Shown here: positions 37,501 to 48,877 of the stretch, in pieces | Layout: each line of letters begins with the position of its first letter | Position numbering within the stretch: position 1 is the first letter of the stretch | NCBI GenBank assembly: GCA_036583965.1 | Contig: JAZBQD010000017.1 | Span: 24,028,385-24,092,384, forward strand | DNA from: Prunella strophiata | Taxonomy: Eukaryota > Chordata > Aves > Passeriformes > Prunellidae | Length of the DNA: 64,000 nucleotides | Direction: 5' to 3' | The notes under the pieces: model-generated | Database searches by the model: none | Told to the model about the DNA's origin: nothing | What the model saw: only the letters and a program-made list of their open reading frames with translations | Made by a program: the position numbers and the translations under genes

Positions 37501-38037
37501 AAGTGCTGAATTAAGCCTGACCCTTTATTAATGTACACTTTTGTGGTCACACTCTTTGAATAAATATGCATCCTAAAATATTCAGTAGCAAAGAACTTAA
37601 GTTCTTCAAGATACTGAAAACAAGAAACATAAAAATGTGGCACAAAGGAACTCAATCTCTTATTCTCTTTTATCTCCTTAGTAGTCATGGGGCTTAAAGA
37701 ATATATAACTCAAATTATTCATTTTTATTTTAACAGTGTGTAAAGTTTCATTTATCATCCAATATTTCTGTTCCAAATAAATTAATGACCACAATGTGTC
37801 CTAATGTATTGGAAAGTCCAAAATTACCCTAGTTCCTTGAAAATTAAATTAAAAATATTTTAAACAGGTCTTTCTCATAATCTGATAAGATTTAATCTGA
37901 AAGTTACTGTGAGGTGGTATAATGGTATGAGAAATTAAATTATGTTTGAAAGAAATTCTCCTTACTGAGAGGTTGGAAGTTAAAAATTTGATTGGAGAAA
38001 GAGGCAGCTTTGGTTGCGATGTTGGCTTTTTGTAATG

Positions 38038-38059
38038 AATAAATAAATAAATAAATAAA
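38038..38059 (+). repeat. (AAAT)n microsatellite
   Basis: Five to six AAAT units in a row. Confidence 0.92.
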
Positions 38060-39164
38060 CTTTGCAACTGATAAACTTTAGTTACCTTTCAAGATTCTTC
38101 ATGGAGAAAAACAACTTGTAATTTTTATTAAAAACTAAAATAAAAACTAAAGTGGCAAAACTGGTTTCAGTATACCATTGTACTTCTCACAGTAAAACTC
38201 TCCCTTTATTCTTCTGAAAGCAAAATACCAGGCATACTTGTTATTCTTTGGAAAGAATCTCTTTTGTTTGCTGTGACAATGTCTTAACACAGCTTCTCTG
38301 TGGAGCATAGCATTTCCAGTTTATTTGTAATATCTCCCTCTGTGTGACTGTGGTTAAACAGCCAAGATTCAGTAAAAAGTGGCAAAACATCCCTTCATAG
38401 AAGGTGCTGTCTTCAAGCATGCATAAAGCTGCTGAGGGCTTTTTGTCTCCCTACATTGAGATATTCTCAACAAAACTCTTAAAGAACTTGTCAACAAGTC
38501 TGTAAGGAGTAGCAGAAAGAGGAGACCTTACCACAGGAAAGCAGAACATCAAATGACAAAAAGTCCCAGACTTTGAAATAGAAAAAAAATTGTTAGACAT
38601 TCCTATTCATCTATAAGATGCAGTTGAAACAGTTACTGGAGTGAAAGGACAGAATGGCAGAGCAATTTGTCCAGGACCACTTCTCACGCCACCTCCACAG
38701 ATTACCTTGTAATGGCTCTAGAGCTTTCTTCTTGCCACCAGTCTTTAGTGTTGCTATGTTAGGGACTGACTAAAGAACAAATACTAATAATTAGTAGCAC
38801 CCACTCCTAAAAAACAGTAATCAGTTTTCTATTTTTAAATTAGCTTACAAACTTTGAGGATAAATTTAAAGCTTTGAGTATTATACGCCCAACTTCTAAC
38901 AGAGAAAAAAAAATACCCTGGTTTGATACAATCATCAAATCCAATATAATTTAAATAATAAATAATTTGTACCACCTTAGACTTAATGAAGACATGCTAG
39001 AAGGCTACTATGACTGGCTTGTGTAGCTCTTGATTTGTAATGTGTTTCTAGAAGAAAAGGAGGATGACTGGATTGAGGGTCGGGGGGTACAGTGTGGAGG
39101 AAGGGAGATTGTTGGTTTCCTTGGGGAAAACAGACCCTGCTGACATCAGGAAGAGAGGACAGGA

Positions 39165-39546
39165 GGGGAAGAAAAGAAAAAGAAAAAGAAAAAGAAAAAG
39201 AAAAAGAAAAAGAAAAAGAAAAAGAAAAAGAAAAATAAAAAGAAAAAGAAAAAGAAAAAGAAAAAGAAAAAGAAAAAGAAAAAGAAAAAGAAAAAGAAAA
39301 AGAAAAAGAAAAAGAAAAAGAAAAAGAAAAAGAAAAAGAAAAAGAAAAAGAAAAAGAAAAAGAAAAAGAAAAAGAAAAAGAAAAGAAAAGAAAAAGAAAA
39401 AGAAAAAGAAAAGAAAAAGAAAAAGAAAGAAAGAAAGAAAGAAAGAACGAAAGAAAAGAAAGAAAGAAAGAAAGAAAAAGAAAGAAAGTCCCACTCCCTC
39501 CCCCTCCCTCCTCTAAACCGAAAAAAAAGAAAGAAAGGAAAGAAAG
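39165..39546 (+). repeat. (AAAAAG)n then (AAAG)n microsatellite, tract 4
   Basis: G occurs every sixth base from 39176 to 39380, about 35 AAAAAG units. One substitution puts a T at 39236. Mixed AAAAG/AAAAAG units follow, then AAAG tetramers (about 39425-39488) with a single C near 39448. After a pyrimidine-rich interruption (39489-39520) more AAAG follows to 39546. The change of unit length along the tract shows stepwise slippage evolution. It encodes only artefactual Lys/Arg-, Ser/Phe- or Phe-rich ORFs. Confidence 0.97.
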
Positions 39547-40995
39547 TAACAGTCTTACGGAATTGCAAGATTGAGGTAGCAAGTAGAAGAAGGTGCAGTC
39601 AGTGGGGCCTCAAAGGATGGGTGAAAAGAAAAAGCAATTTTCACAGGTCCTTTGGGAATCGAGAGTGGTCACAAAGTAGACAGATCCATGGCAGCAGAAA
39701 TGTGGGCAGGAGGAAGGCTGTGTTTGGACCCCTTCTTTTTCCTACTCAGTCTGCCCTCATGGCTTCATTTACTTCACATGAAATGTTAAATATTCTATGT
39801 TTTAGGTTCCTATAATCAAACTTTCTCAGAATTAAGGTTTGGATTTAGAAGTTATTTAACTTTGTCTGTGAAGATATTGTAGATAAAGACCTAGCAAAAC
39901 TCACCCTAGAACTCTGAGTGGTGGTCTGGTCATAATCATCCAGAGATTAATTTACTGAAGAAGAGTTAGATGGGCTGACAGAGGTACTAGTTTCTTGGCC
40001 AAATCTATGAGACACTAATGAAGAAGGTGACCTGAAAACCTTATTTAGTTAAATTTGCATCTGATAGATGAAGATGCTGTAAGAATTCAGCAAATTTGGT
40101 GATGTGCAAATTGGTGGTGAACTGACATATTTACAAAGGCATGTCTAGAAGAAATAATGTAGGGCTATGGAATGGATATAATGAAAATGAGAATCAATAA
40201 AAAGGTTTTCCGACAATGACCTTAAATATCCCCCACAGGACAGGTATGAGCTGCCAGATGTAGCCTTTATACAGACCAATATTTACATGCAAACTTCCAC
40301 AGCGAGGAAGTGAGACCTGGCAGTAGCATGTGGTATGAAAACATTACGTAAAATGCTGACCAAACAAAGAAGAAGGGCTCATTCCTTACTTTCTTTCTTT
40401 CCATCATGCATAAACCATTATGAATAATGAATGAATGTCATAATATAGTCCATGAAAAACATACCTCTATAAACTTTAAGCAGATAGCATAGCATCAATG
40501 AACTTCTTTCTTTGGTGGGAAAAGCAGGATATAAGTTCTCCCATAACAACCCTGAACTTATGTCTTATGCTCTCTCAGCATCAATCTTCTCTTTGCTGTA
40601 TTCTTCTCTCACACATTTGCAATTTTCCCCACCTGACCTCACCTTGTGGCTGCAGCTCTTCAGCTCACTGTAGCCCTTCCACGAAGCTGATGCCTTTGGT
40701 TTTGTGTAGGAGAGCCTGATCTACATCTCTTAGGTACTACAAGCACACCAATAGCAGACTCACACCCTGCTTTGTCCTCTCACAGACAGGTTTACACTTA
40801 GCACACCTTTCCCAATACTATCACAAGTGCACTCTGTTGCACACACATATCAAGAGAGAGGTAAATTAAGAGTTCTACTTAAGGAGGATCCTACATAGAC
40901 ACCACCAGACTTAGCCACCTGTGATTGTCTGCAGCTACCAAAACATCTTTGAATGTAAAACTTTAACCTACTTAGTCTTTTTCTAGTGGGCAGTT
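39547..40995. other. unique sequence, no gene seen
   Basis: Mixed-composition DNA with short unsupported ORFs. A stretch at about 40500-40900 is C/T-rich on the plus strand but matches no repeat I recognise. Confidence 0.5.
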
Positions 40996-42130
40996 TTCCA
41001 GCCACTCTGCCCCTAAGCTATAGCTCTGCACAAGCTTGTCGTAGTCAAAGTGCTGTGCCTAGCACTTTGTCTCATTGAACCTCTTGGCCCATGGATCCAG
41101 CCTGTCCAGGTCTTTCTGCAGAGCTTTCTGCCCTCCAGATGGATAGCCCGATCCAATTTGCTGTTCTCCATGAATTTGCTAATGGTAGACTCAGTCCCCT
41201 CATCCAGATTAAAGATACTAAACAGGACTGAGCCCAGCACTGGGGATGCAGCACCACTTACCTACACTCTCAGGGCCCACATCTTAACCCAGCAAAGAAT
41301 GCACATGTCCAGGCCATGGACTGCTAGCTTTTCCAGGAGAATGCTCTAGGAGACAGTGTCAGTCCTTGCGGAAATCCATGCAGACAACATCCACAGGCTT
41401 TTCCTCATCCTCTAGGTGAGTCATCCAGTTGCAAAAGCAGATCAGGTTGGTCAGGCAGGACCTGCATTTGCTGTACATGTGCTGGCTAGACCTGATCTGC
41501 CAGCTGTCCTGCAGGTGCCATGTGATCACACTCAAGGTGATCTGCTCCATAACCTTGCCAGGCACTGAGGCCAGGCTGATAGGCCTGTAGCTCCCTAGGT
41601 CCTCCTTCCAGCCCTTCTTGTGAATGGGTGTCACATTGGTCCACCTCCAGTTGTCTGGGGCCTCTTGAACTCCAGGACTGATGATAAACAATGGAGAGAG
41701 ACTTGATGAGCTCTTCTTCCAGCTCCCTCATAACCCTAGGATTAATTCCATCCAGCCCCATAAACTTGTGAGCATCTAAGTGCCACTGCCTACCTCTTCC
41801 TGGATTTTTGGGGGTTTGTTCTATTCCCTGTCCCAATCTACCAGCTCAGGAGGATGGTTATCCTGAGGATAACCTGCCTAACTGTTGAAGATTGAAGAAA
41901 GAAAAATGTTAGGTACATCAGCCGTTTCCTCGTCTTTGGTGAGTATAATCCCCGCCTTGTCCACTAAAAATGGAGATTTTCCTTGTCCCTCCTTTTTTTA
42001 TTAATATATTTATAAAAACATTTTTATTACCCTTTACAGCAGAGGTCAGATTAAATTCTGAGCTTTCATCCCTCTTAATTTTCTTTCTGCATGATCTAAC
42101 AGCATCCTTAAACACTTCCAGAGTTCTACC
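40996..42130 (-). mobile_element. CR1 LINE fragment, ORF2 reverse-transcriptase region (broken)
   Basis: On the minus strand, 41359-41691 encodes the non-LTR reverse-transcriptase signature VTPIHKKG...YRPISLASVPGK, followed by VDVVCMDFRKD in the position of catalytic motif A. 41013-41240 carries the later block GSVLFSIFN...DEGTESTISKFMEN. 41918-42115 carries the linker between endonuclease and RT (CRKKIKRDESSEFNLTSAVK). These three blocks lie in the order expected for ORF2 read right to left, but in different frames separated by stops. The endonuclease, the extreme C-terminus and the 3' end are absent. Confidence 0.92.
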
Positions 42131-43224
42131 TCCCTCCCCTGCCCCATAAGGGACAGTAGCAGTTATTTTTCATTCCTCACTCATCATACAGATAGGATTT
42201 ATAGCATGTGCTGTGTCTGCTGGTGTTTATTTAGCAGAGTAACATCTAGTTATCTAGCTGCATTTCCCTTGAGTATGATCTTCCTATGCTTTCTCAGGCA
42301 AAAAGAAGCGCCTGTCTGCTGCTGTCTGTTCAATGGTACAGAAAGAAGCATATGGGCTCTCCCCTGGTGTGGCTGAATAAAAAAGCATCCATCTCTAGGG
42401 TTGCTTCTCCAATATCTTCTATAAACATTAAATTCAAATATAGACATGTTTTAATACAGCTTTCTAAGCTGCTTGTGCTTCTGACTTTGTATTACATTGG
42501 GGGGGGGGGTTACACTAAATGTTCTTGCTATTTCTTGCTTTGGTAGTTTACCCTTGTTAGAACCACATGTGATTTACACAGAAGAGATTGCAGCATTCCC
42601 CAAAGACTTCTCCTTTCCAGAGCATGCATATTTCAACAAAGCATACATAAATGGGGACGTTTTGCAGTAAGTGCTGAAAATATGGCTACAAATAACTCGG
42701 GGATTGCAAAACTAGTAAAATAGGTCCGTGTTTATTTGTTTGTGACTTCTTTTGCAATTTAGGGAGCTGTCTTAGAGTTAAATACTCCAGTAGTAGGTTA
42801 TAACCTAGTGGATTGAGGCAACTATTGATCTCTGGATATACCTACAAGATCTACTTTTTGTGGAAGAGAAACCAGTCTCACAAGAGGTGCTGGCTTCTGG
42901 AGAGTTGATATAGAGTTGCACTCAAGAATAATGTGTGAGGAAGAGCCTAGGCATGTCTTAATATCAGGATCCATAATGGAATCTAAATACAGACACTTGG
43001 GGTTTATTTTAAGCTAAATTTTTGCATTCAGATGCAACATGTAGGCAAAATGGTAAGAAATATGTATTTATTAGGCATTTTTAAAGGTCTTTATGTGATG
43101 AGATTTAACAATGTGTAATTTAATAGTATATGTTTAAGCAGCCCCCCTTTGACTTTGTAAGGGGTTCTTCTATATATGAGAAAGCTTTTCAATTCACTTC
43201 TAATTTCATTCATCTTACAGGTGC
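42131..43224. other. unique sequence, no gene seen
   Basis: Contains an 11-base G-run at 42499-42509, unusual in this AT-rich context. The 86-codon ORF at 42286-42546 overlaps it and looks random. Confidence 0.5.
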
Positions 43225-43690
43225 TGCTCAAGGAACATCTTCAACAGCAATACAGACATACAGGCAAAGAAAGGAGAAAATAGTAAGATTTCCTATTGTA
43301 CTGCTGGAAAAGTATGATCTATTAGTTGTTTTGGAGACTTGGTGGGATGAATCATATGATTGCAATCAATGGCTATTAACTGTTTAGAAGGGATAGGCAG
43401 GGAAAGAAAGGCAGGGGATTTTTCTCTAAATTTCAAAAGAAAAGTAAACAAAAGATTGCACAGTTTTGTTTATGAAAAGCACACATTGAGAATTTATGAG
43501 TGAATATTAGAGACCAGCACAACAAAGGAATCTTTGTGGTTCTTGATTACTACAGGCCACTCCATCAAGGGAAGGTTGTTGATGAAGAACTACAGGAAGC
43601 ATCATGCTCATAGGAATAATCTTGCTGAAGGACTTCAGTCACCCTGACATCTCCTGGGATGTGCAGCAAGCAGCAAGCAGTCTAGAATAA
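43225..43690 (+). mobile_element. CR1 LINE fragment, ORF2 endonuclease region (broken)
   Basis: The plus strand encodes LLEKYDLLVVLETWWDESYD (about 43301-43360), the conserved start of the CR1 endonuclease around its catalytic Glu-Thr. GAAGGGATAGGCAGGGAAAG follows, and then the later GACTTCAGTCACCCTGACAT block (43632-43651). A stop at 43385-43387 and frameshifts break it, and no RT follows. It covers the same region of CR1 as the fragment at 5.5-5.9 kb. Confidence 0.85.
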
Positions 43691-43789
43691 TCTGAGACTG
43701 CATTGAGGATAACCAGCCCAAACCCCCAGATCTCTTCCTGCAGGGCTGCTCTACTGCCTCTCTTTCCCCAGTTTGTATGTTTAACCAGG

Positions 43790-44700
43790 ACCATCCTTTC
43801 CTAGGTGCAGAAAATGTCCATTTCTCTTCTTAAACTTCATATGACTGTTCATTGCCCAGCTCTCTATCCTAGCCAGATCTCTCTGTAAAGCCTCTTTACC
43901 TCCCACATCACCAGTCCTTGCTTCCAATGTCCACATACTTTCCCTTTCCTGCTCAGCCAAACCATTCTTCTATCTCACTTGCTTGAATTCCAGCATTATG
44001 GAATTGCCTACTTTTTCAGTCTTTACAAATGTCTCTGAAAAACTGACCAGAATTCATGGAGCACAATACCTTCAAAAGCAGATTCTCAGGGGACTTTGCT
44101 AAGTAATTCTTTCATCAGCCTTATGTCTGCTCTCCCCATATCCAGGGTTGAAGTTTTGCTCCTGCTGCTAATAAGCTGAAATTAAACTATTTTGTGGTCC
44201 AGTTACGGAGCTAGCCAGAAATCACTACTTTGCCCACCATTTCTTTATCTGCTTGCAAAGAGCAAATCTAGGAAGGTGCCCTTCTTACTTGGCTCCCTTA
44301 GTACCTGCAATGTGCGTCAGAAATTTCCAGGATCTGTTTGTGTCCCCTGTGTGGCATTCTCAGTTCCTGTTTGGGAAGATAAAATCACCCATAAGGACAA
44401 CAAAGGATGGTCTGGAGATATTTAATTCTCTGTGGAATAATTCATAAGCATAATCATCCTGGCTGGGCAGGAGATAGTAAACTCCACAGCAACATCCACT
44501 CTATTTGTTTTCCCCTTTGTTCTTATCCAGAGGAACACAACTCTGTCCTTGACAATTGAAAATGTCACACAATCCAAATCCTTCCTTATGCTGTGAACCC
44601 TCTAACCTATCCTGCCCCACCCATCCCTCTCAAAGAGCCTAGAAGTGTTCATCAAGTCACAGGATGCCTCCCACAAAGTTTTGCTTATGTTGATGATGTT
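43790..44700 (-). mobile_element. CR1 LINE fragment, antisense RT and endonuclease pieces
   Basis: Antisense CR1 similarity appears in two parts. 43795-43905 (TTAAACTTCATATGACTGTT, then GCCAGATCTCTCTGTAAAGC) matches the late RT region. About 44130-44700 (TGAAATTAAACTATTTTGTG; GGAAGGTGCCCTTCTTACTT; AGATAAAATCACCCATAAGG) matches the second half of the endonuclease. The intervening 220 bases are too diverged to place, and the central RT is missing, so the copy is internally deleted and diverged. Confidence 0.72.
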
Positions 44701-47700
44701 GTGACTCTGGGGCTGTCAACCCACACAGGAAAAAAAGAGGTAAAACAACCAAATCTGTTGAACAATCTTTGCCAATACTTGGGGCAAATTTTCTTCTCCT
44801 CCTTTGGTTTCTACATCAGATGGTGAGATAATGGCTTCAGTTTCAGAGAACATTTTTAGTGACACCAGGGTCATGATATAACTAATAATCTTTGTAAACA
44901 GAACTCCATTTGCAGTGTTAGATTTGTACACTCTTCATGTGTGCATCTCATTTCTTAACAAGAGCAGTGCAAAAGTCTATGGATTTTTAGTGTTCACATG
45001 GAACATGAGTGGTGGAAGTTCATAATTCAGTCATAATAGTACTCAAGTTTAAGCCAGCTGCAGAGAACTTGTGTGCTTCTAGTGCAGAGCATGCATTAAC
45101 AGTACTATAAGGATGGAAAGGGCAACTAGCCCTGACCAGAGGGATAAATAATTAATGAAATAGAAATCTACTTAGATATAAAAGGCTTCCTGCTGAACAT
45201 GGATCAAGACAATAAGGCTGGGAACAGCTCCAAAGTGGAAGAGGGTATCCCTGGGAAAGAGTGAAAACCACTTCTGCCTGATTTGAAAGAGAATAAAGTT
45301 GTTTTCTTTTGTTTGTATTTTCAAAATGAAACAAGAGTACAAAAATTCCTTTGTTAAATACAAAGTATCAATGTGATATAAAATTCACTTCTGATTTTCT
45401 GTGCCCTATCAGGTCCTCATCAGAAAAAAAGCACAGTTTTTAATGAAAAAAATTTTGGAAAGATCTCACAGACTTTATTTCTCACAGAAGATTTTGGATA
45501 TAGACGTTAATATATGCATAGAAATATGACGGGGTTAATTTAAATACTGCAGAATTTTATATCTAAGCTTAAAGGCCTAAATTAATCTTTTGAAACATTG
45601 AATAAGGAACACAGAATATAAAAATTTTATAAGCAAAAGGCTAGCTATGCTAGCACTTAATTTCAAGGCTTAAATAAAAGGTAAAATGTTTGAGAAGGTG
45701 AATCATCAGGTATCATGTATATTAGTTTTCAGAACAGTGGAGAAGATTTTGTGACTTTACATATTTAAAATAAAATCAAAATATCTACACTGTTGGGGAG
45801 CTGAACACCCTAATACTTAAAATGAAATTCATAAGCCAGACAAGCCCGATTTTTGTCCTGTGTTCTAAAAGTATGATCTCAGTTTTGAGTGATCATGCTT
45901 AGATGGTAGATACCTTGTAATTAAACTCTTTGGCTACAATCTTTTATAATATTCTTTATATTCACTTCTAGACATGCAAAGCATTTGTTTTCTTACTGGA
46001 GGTCAAGCAACTTCATCTTGTTCCCTCAAATTCCTCCTCCTGTCTCACATATTTTCATCTGCAGTGCAATTCAAATTCCTGCTTGGGCTGCTTGCTTGAT
46101 ATATGATGTCAAAAAAGAAATTAAGACTATTTAAACCCAAACAAGGTCTCACCTCTTTCTTTTTCTCATATCTGTAATCCTTTTGTTAGGTGTTACTGTG
46201 ATAATCTGCTCTGTGCACCTAATTCTGATGATAACCTTCCTCAATTTCCACTGAAACATGGCTTTCAAAAGATTTCAGCACTTTTAATAATCAGAATGCT
46301 GAAAAATATTATTGCAAAATCAAAATTTTATGTAATCTATTTCAATTTTTTTTACATTTGTATCATATATTTTACAATCAGGTTATTCTGTTGAAATTGA
46401 GGGGTACACAATTTTTTGGTGTAGATTGTATTTTTGTTCCCTGTGGAATCTGCAGGCTACTGGATCTGATATTTCACCCTGAACCTTCTGGTTTCCCTGC
46501 TTTTCTTGTGTTCAGTACTTCTCTACTTCTCCGAAGAAAGAAATAAAGGAATAAAGGAGGAGACAACCTTTATTATCTTTGATTTTATGAGCAACTTAGG
46601 GAACATGCAAATAAAAATAAAAAAACCCAAACATGCCTTCAACAAACCCTACATAGTACAGCTGTATCTTAAGTGGTGAAGTTCAATTGTTTCTTTCTAA
46701 TTTCAGCATATATTTTTCTTTTTTTTTACAGAGGAACTATCATTGTAGTTGAAAATTGAAAGAAAGCCCAGTACATAAACTTTAATATACATTACACAAG
46801 GGCCTTATATTCACAATTTTTTTTTTCTTGAATTTTTGAGAAGCAGTTTTTCTCTGGTACTTTTCATCCATCCACATACTCTGGTTAGATATTTTTAAAT
46901 TCCAGGCACCATACAGTCAGAATTTGCAGGTGGTTCACAGATAACTTTTTCCCCTCTATCTAGCTGTGGAAAGGACAATGCAATTAATAACAGATGGTAT
47001 GAAATGACCACGTCCTTGAGAGAATGCCTTATTGGCACCTCCTGCTAATTGTATCACATATAATGCAAGTAAAAGCATAATAAATCTGAGCTGGGGGACA
47101 TTTTATGCAAGAGCTCTTCTCCCTTTCCAGACGGTAAATTGCTCAGCTCTTGAAATATCTATAACCTTGTGATACCCAACGTGCATTAGCTTAATTGCCT
47201 TTTTTCCATTCTTTCTCTCTCCCTTTCCTCGCTCCCTTTGTCTTTTTCAGTTCCCTGGGTCTGTAAGAGAAATTGTATTTTTTTTTAGTCTACCTGCCTT
47301 AGTGCTGAAAGGAAAGGATCTATATTTACTGTCTTGGACAGGATTTTGTCGAGTCTATTCTGCAGAGTTATTGGTAAATTGTGCTTTTTAAAGAGCTGTA
47401 CAGCCCTTTACTTGGTATCAGAACATAAGCAAACACAGAAGAAGTATAATAGAAATCTAGAAGAGTATTCTCATTAACTGTGAGACAGAGTGAACTTCAA
47501 ATGGATCAACAGATATACCCTATTCAATTTCTAAATATAATACTATGATAAAAAAAAAAACCCTGATGCACGAGGAATTTTTTATTTCTTACAACAATAA
47601 ATGAGGATTTTTCTTTTTTCCTGTGGAAAAAAATACAAAAAGATTGCTGAAATATCAAGTCCTTGTGCTTCATTTCTGTGTGGGGATGAAAGAGCATGGC

Positions 47701-48838
47701 TTTGGCAGAGTTTGTTTCTGCTGGCAGTGGGGGTGGGGAGACTGCTTCTTGCAAAAGTTCTGCTACATTTCTTTAGTTTATTTCTTCTTACAGCAATACT
47801 TTCAATCCTGGCTTTGTCCCAAGGAGAAAATAACAGATAAGTGCACAGGAGCATGGATATACTTTTGCTTGAAGGAATTGCCATTTAAGGCAGAGAATGA
47901 TGCTGCAGCTACACAGACTGAATTGTATCTGTAGTTGCAAGTGCCCCATCAATATTTAGTTGGCTTTAAGGTATCATCCTAGCTCTCCTAGTGTCTGTAT
48001 GGTGAAGGAAATTTGACAGAGGATTGCTCGTCATGGAATATTTCAGTAAGACGAGGCAAAGTGATTATTTCAAGTGATTATTTGAACCATGCTTGGACCT
48101 GTATCCAATTTTAAAAGATGCCAAGCCATTATAAACCATTCCCCTAGAGGCTGTCATGCCCCTTGGGTGTCTCCTATTCCATGTCATGTCCTGCTGAGCC
48201 ATCTGGGGAAGGGAGGTCTTCCCTGGATAAGAGTTACATAGCCATCAATGCAATCCACAGAGGAAGATGAAGATATGCATTGAATTGGGAATAATGGCTT
48301 CCAAATCAAATTCTCATTCTTGCTACTGACTTTGAGAATGATTATAGGCCATTTACTGTGTGTTTTTGTTCTTGATCCCTATTCTGCTCTATTTTTAACT
48401 GTATGATCATGAATAGTGCCTATCCTGAGGATTCCTCGGTGCTATAGGATTACATACTAAAATTAGTAACATGAAGAACTACCTTTGCAAGTATTAAACC
48501 CCCCATATTTCAGTATGATTACTGCTTTAAGAAAATCATGCAAACCCAAAAACTGTTCTTGAGAGACAGCTGAAATCTGAGCTCAGTTATTCTTATGATT
48601 TTTATTCTTTGTGCACAGCACCTTTAAATGTCCCCTAAAATATGTATGATTTTTTTTTTACTTTGGTAAAGTCATATGACATTTTCTTATGGCGGTTATG
48701 AGAGCGGTTATGTCTCTCATATGTCCCTCTGAAGCTATTATAATTTGACTGAGTCCACCTAAGACAATAATAAAACTCCAACTTTTTGGAGTTGAAAAGA
48801 AAGAAGAAAAGAATCTTCAAAATGCATTTTAGTATATG

Positions 48839-48841
<3 letters not shown>
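44701..48841. other. unique AT-rich sequence, no gene seen
   Basis: No recognised gene or repeat. 46980-47260 is of mixed composition with several TAAT cores and a pyrimidine-rich stretch ending in CAG at 47250. 47524-47934 has overlapping ORFs of about 100 codons on both strands, typical of chance. Confidence 0.45.

Positions 48842-48875
<34 letters not shown>
48842..48875 (+). repeat. 34-base poly(A) run
   Basis: An uninterrupted A-run with no retroposed body, AATAAA or target duplication visible upstream, so probably a simple homopolymer rather than a processed-copy tail. Confidence 0.93.

Positions 48876-48877
<2 letters not shown>

Larger units (their letters stand above)
33281..39164. 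other. long unique AT-rich stretch, no gene seen
   Basis: No recognised transposon or gene. It holds a 17-bp tandem repeat (34545-34578), a 176-codon minus-strand ORF at 34257-34787 that resembles nothing known, and (AAAT)n at 38038-38059. A notably AT-rich block at about 36440-37760 lacks recognised interspersed repeats and is dense in TAAT/ATTA cores; it may be conserved regulatory DNA or plain AT-rich sequence. Confidence 0.45.

Noticed and set aside
41050..41349. 99-codon plus-strand ORF
   Set aside because: It is the antisense shadow of the CR1 reverse-transcriptase fragment on the minus strand.
40996..44700. One minus-strand CR1 (RT at 41-42 kb, endonuclease at 44 kb) split by a nested plus-strand copy
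   Set aside because: The 43.8-43.9 kb part repeats the late RT region already present at 41.0-41.2 kb, so these are two separate minus-strand copies.
48842..48875. Poly(A) run as the tail of a processed pseudogene
   Set aside because: No poly(A) signal, coding similarity or target duplication is visible upstream.
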